A stretch of 64,000 nt of DNA from an uncultured Bacteroidia bacterium (GTDB lineage: Bacteria; Bacteroidota; Bacteroidia; Bacteroidales; UBA932), in NCBI GenBank assembly GCA_902785065.1, contig CACZXH010000010.1, positions 1-64,000 of the forward strand, read 5' to 3'. Positions 61,811 through 64,000 of the stretch are shown piece by piece (position 1 is the stretch's first letter; each line of letters begins with the position of its first letter). The translations under genes and the position numbers were made by a program. Under the pieces are notes generated by a model. It searched no databases, was not told the origin of the DNA, and worked only from the letters and a program-made list of their open reading frames with translations.

Positions 61811-64000
61811 TCAGCTATTTTTCAGTGCTTTCAACTGCGACTCCAAGCTTTCGATCTTGGAGAGCGAATCCGCCTCCTTCTTGCGCTCGTTCTCGATGAC
61901 GGCGGCCGGCGCGTTGGCCACGAAGCGCTCGTTGGCGAGCTTTCCGCGGACGCCGGCGAGGAATTTCTGCTGGTAAGCGAGGTCTTTTTCGAGCTTCGCG
62001 ATCTCTTCCGCGACGTTCACCAGACCGCTCAGCGCGACGAACATCTCGTGGGTGCGGACCATGAATCCGACGCCCTGTCCGGAGCCGAAATCGGCCACGG
62101 TTTCGACCGTCACATTGCCCATCTTCTCGACGACCGGGAGGACATCGGCCGGGAAGCCGCCCTTGATCTTGAGGTCGAGGGTTTCCTTCGGGGCGATGTT
62201 CTTCTGGTTGCGGATGCCGCGGACGCCGTTCACGGCTTCCTCGGCGAGCTCGAAGTTCACGAGCGTCTCGGGATCGTACGGTTTCACGGCGGGAGCGGCC
62301 GCGTACATGATGGTCTCCCCTGCCTTCCGGTCTTCCATGTTCTGCCACAGTTCCTCCGTGATGAACGGCATCACCGGATGGATGAGCTTCAGCAGGGCCT
62401 CGAAGTAGCCCAGGGTGGCGTCGTATGTGGCGCGGTCCACAGGCTGGCCGAAGGCCGGCTTGATGGCCTCGAGGTACCAGGCGCAGTAATCGTCCCAGAA
62501 CAGCTTGTAGATGGCCATCAGGGCATCGGAAATGCGGAATTTGCGGTAGTGGTCCTCCACGGTGGCGACCGTCTCGCTGAGTTTCGCGTCGAACCAGCGG
62601 ATCGCGGCGGCCGCGGCGGGCGTCTGGGCGATGGAACCGTCGACGGAGAAGCCCTTCACCAGGCGGTAGGAGTTCCAGATCTTGTTGCAGAACGCCGCGC
62701 CCTGCTTGATCTGCGCCTCGTCATAGAAGATGTCGTTGCCGGCGGAAGAGCACAGGAGCATGCCGATGCGGACGGCGTCTGCGCCGTAGGTTTCGATGAG
62801 GTCCAGCGGGTTCGGGGAGTTGCCCAGGGTCTTGGACATCTTCCGGCCGATCTTGTCGCGGACGATACCGGTGAAATACACGTTGGAGAACGGTTCACGG
62901 CCCATGAACTCCTCGCCGGCCATGATCATGCGGGCCACCCAGAAGAAGATGATGTCCGGGCCGGTCACGAGGTCGCTCGTGGGATAATAGTACGACAGGT
63001 CCGCGTTCGGCTTGTGGTCCGGATGGCCGGGCATCTCCGGGTCGAACACGGAGATGGGCCAGAGCCAGGAGCTGAACCAGGTGTCCAGCACATCCTCGTC
63101 TTGACGGAGGTCCTCCATCTTGATATCCGGGCAGATAGCCTTCGCAGCCTCAAGCGCCGCTTCCGGTGTGGCTTCCACCACGAACTGGCCGTTCGGGAGG
63201 TAGTAGGCCGGAATCCGCTGGCCCCACCAGAGCTGGCGGGAAATGCACCAGTCGTGGGCGTTCTCCATCCAGTGGCGGTAGGTGTTCACGTAGCGCTCGG
63301 GAATGAACTTCGTGCGGCCGCTTTCGACAGTTTCCAGGGCAACCTTCGCCAGGGTGTCCATCTTCAGGAACCACTGGGCGGAGAGCTTGGGCTCGATGAC
63401 GGCGTTCGTCCGCTCGGAGTAGCCCACCGGCGAGGTGTAATCTTCCACTTTCACCAGGTTGCCGGCTTCTTCCAGCATCTTGACGATCTTCTTGCGGGCG
63501 ACGAAGCGGTCTTCGCCGACGAGGATCTGCGCGTTCTCGTTCAGCTTGCCATGGTCATCGATGATCTCGAGGACCGGGAGGTTGTGGCGCAGACCGATCT
63601 CATAGTCGTGTACGTCGTGCGCCGGAGTCACCTTCAGGCAGCCGGTACCGAAGTCCATCTCCACATAATCGTCCTCGATCACGGGGATTTCACGGTTGAT
63701 CAGCGGGATCAGGACCTTCTTGCCGCGCAGCCAGTGATGACGCTCGTCATTCGGATTCACGCAGATAGCGGCGTCGGCCATGATGGTCTCGGGACGGGTG
63801 GTGGCAATCACGAGGAACTTGTCCGTAGGGTTACCGTTGCCGTCGGAAATGTAATAGCGGAGGTGGTAGAAATGGCTCTGGGTGTCCTTGTGGATGACTT
63901 CGTCGTCACTCACGGCCGTGAGGGCCTCGGGGTCCCAGTTCACCATCCGGACACCCTTGTAGATCCAACCTTTGCGGTAGAAATAGACGAAGGTGTTGAT
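61811..64000 (-). CDS. valS: Valine--tRNA ligase (N-terminal part beyond the window)
   Basis: The C-terminal 730 or so residues of valyl-tRNA synthetase, running off the right edge in frame. The editing domain (VIATTRPETIMADAAICV; TGCLKVTPAHDVHDYEIG), the KMSKS loop (GRKMSKTLGNSPNP), the anticodon-binding domain and the C-terminal coiled coil (AKLEKDLAYQQKFLAGVRGKLANERFV) are present. The HIGH motif lies outside. An internal ATG at 63946 is not the start, since the frame continues with YFYRKGWIYKGVR. First visible gene of the minus-strand operon down to the dipeptidase. Confidence 0.97.
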   Translation of the reverse strand: MNTFVYFYRKGWIYKGVRMVNWDPEALTAVSDDEVIHKDTQSHFYHLRYYISDGNGNPTDKFLVIATTRPETIMADAAICVNPNDERHHWLRGKKVLIPLINREIPVIEDDYVEMDFGTGCLKVTPAHDVHDYEIGLRHNLPVLEIIDDHGKLNENAQILVGEDRFVARKKIVKMLEEAGNLVKVEDYTSPVGYSERTNAVIEPKLSAQWFLKMDTLAKVALETVESGRTKFIPERYVNTYRHWMENAHDWCISRQLWWGQRIPAYYLPNGQFVVEATPEAALEAAKAICPDIKMEDLRQDEDVLDTWFSSWLWPISVFDPEMPGHPDHKPNADLSYYYPTSDLVTGPDIIFFWVARMIMAGEEFMGREPFSNVYFTGIVRDKIGRKMSKTLGNSPNPLDLIETYGADAVRIGMLLCSSAGNDIFYDEAQIKQGAAFCNKIWNSYRLVKGFSVDGSIAQTPAAAAAIRWFDAKLSETVATVEDHYRKFRISDALMAIYKLFWDDYCAWYLEAIKPAFGQPVDRATYDATLGYFEALLKLIHPVMPFITEELWQNMEDRKAGETIMYAAAPAVKPYDPETLVNFELAEEAVNGVRGIRNQKNIAPKETLDLKIKGGFPADVLPVVEKMGNVTVETVADFGSGQGVGFMVRTHEMFVALSGLVNVAEEIAKLEKDLAYQQKFLAGVRGKLANERFVANAPAAVIENERKKEADSLSKIESLESQLKALKNS

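Overview
The window is chromosomal DNA from a GC-rich member of the order Bacteroidales. Evidence: many promoters of the Bacteroidetes type (TTTG, about 19-20 bp, then TAnnTTTG) sit in front of genes that lack Shine-Dalgarno sequences, and several proteins are Bacteroidetes-type (TamL lipoprotein, Rho with a long N-terminal extension, PPi-type phosphofructokinase, DUF2807 protein, Ig-like lipoprotein). A gut or rumen lineage is a guess only. No rRNA, tRNA or CRISPR array was recognised.

Region 1 (about 0.3-8.8 kb) is a small integrative element, visibly lower in GC than the rest. From the right it holds a tyrosine recombinase, two proteins of unknown function, an excisionase-like helix-turn-helix protein, a RepA-type ATPase, a frameshifted CHC2/Toprim primase and an AbiEi/AbiEii toxin-antitoxin pair. 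The integrase end abuts the 3' end of mnmE, a known attachment site for other islands. A 12-bp near match to the mnmE 3' end lies at 332-343, so the whole element may be about 8.45 kb. No relaxase or capsid gene is present. The layout (integrase, excisionase, rep-pri, defence cargo) resembles phage satellites or degraded mobilizable elements. Its control regions are full of dyads and iteron-like repeats.

Region 2 (8.8-24.8 kb) is housekeeping: mnmE and rho on the minus strand; lptD divergent from an N-acetylmuramoyl-L-alanine amidase; dnaA; pepD-rpe; birA divergent from rsfS-ftsH-cdsA-psd. Region 3 (24.8-35.0 kb) is one tightly packed minus-strand operon: ligA, yihY, a RelA/SpoT gene, an Ig-like lipoprotein, an outer-membrane barrel, ispG and an esterase. 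Region 4 (35.0-42.3 kb) has a secreted protein of unknown function, two strong hairpins, a translationally coupled pseudouridine operon (psuK-psuG-Nudix-BASS transporter), a phosphofructokinase with a one-base frameshift and a GH13 amylase.

Region 5 (42.3-53.5 kb): an RNA methyltransferase divergent from tamL; an acetyltransferase-rarA pair; rlmD-like methyltransferase, Ca/Na antiporter and MscS channel; then queA and an acyltransferase. Region 6 (53.5-64 kb) starts with a 470-bp AT-rich intergenic stretch where transcription diverges, followed by an XRE regulator, a degenerate dihydroorotate dehydrogenase homologue and cinA. Facing them is a long minus-strand operon: valS (cut by the window edge), thioesterase, tatA, tatC, ABC-F ATPase, DUF2807 protein and membrane dipeptidase.

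Most notable: the minimal AbiE element at mnmE with a palindromic operator on the AbiE promoter; two copies of one dispersed repeat, one supplying the mnmE start codon and one read in frame inside ispG; and three genes (psuK, trmH-like, tamL) whose -7 box lies 5-8 nt from the start codon, predicting leaderless or nearly leaderless mRNAs.
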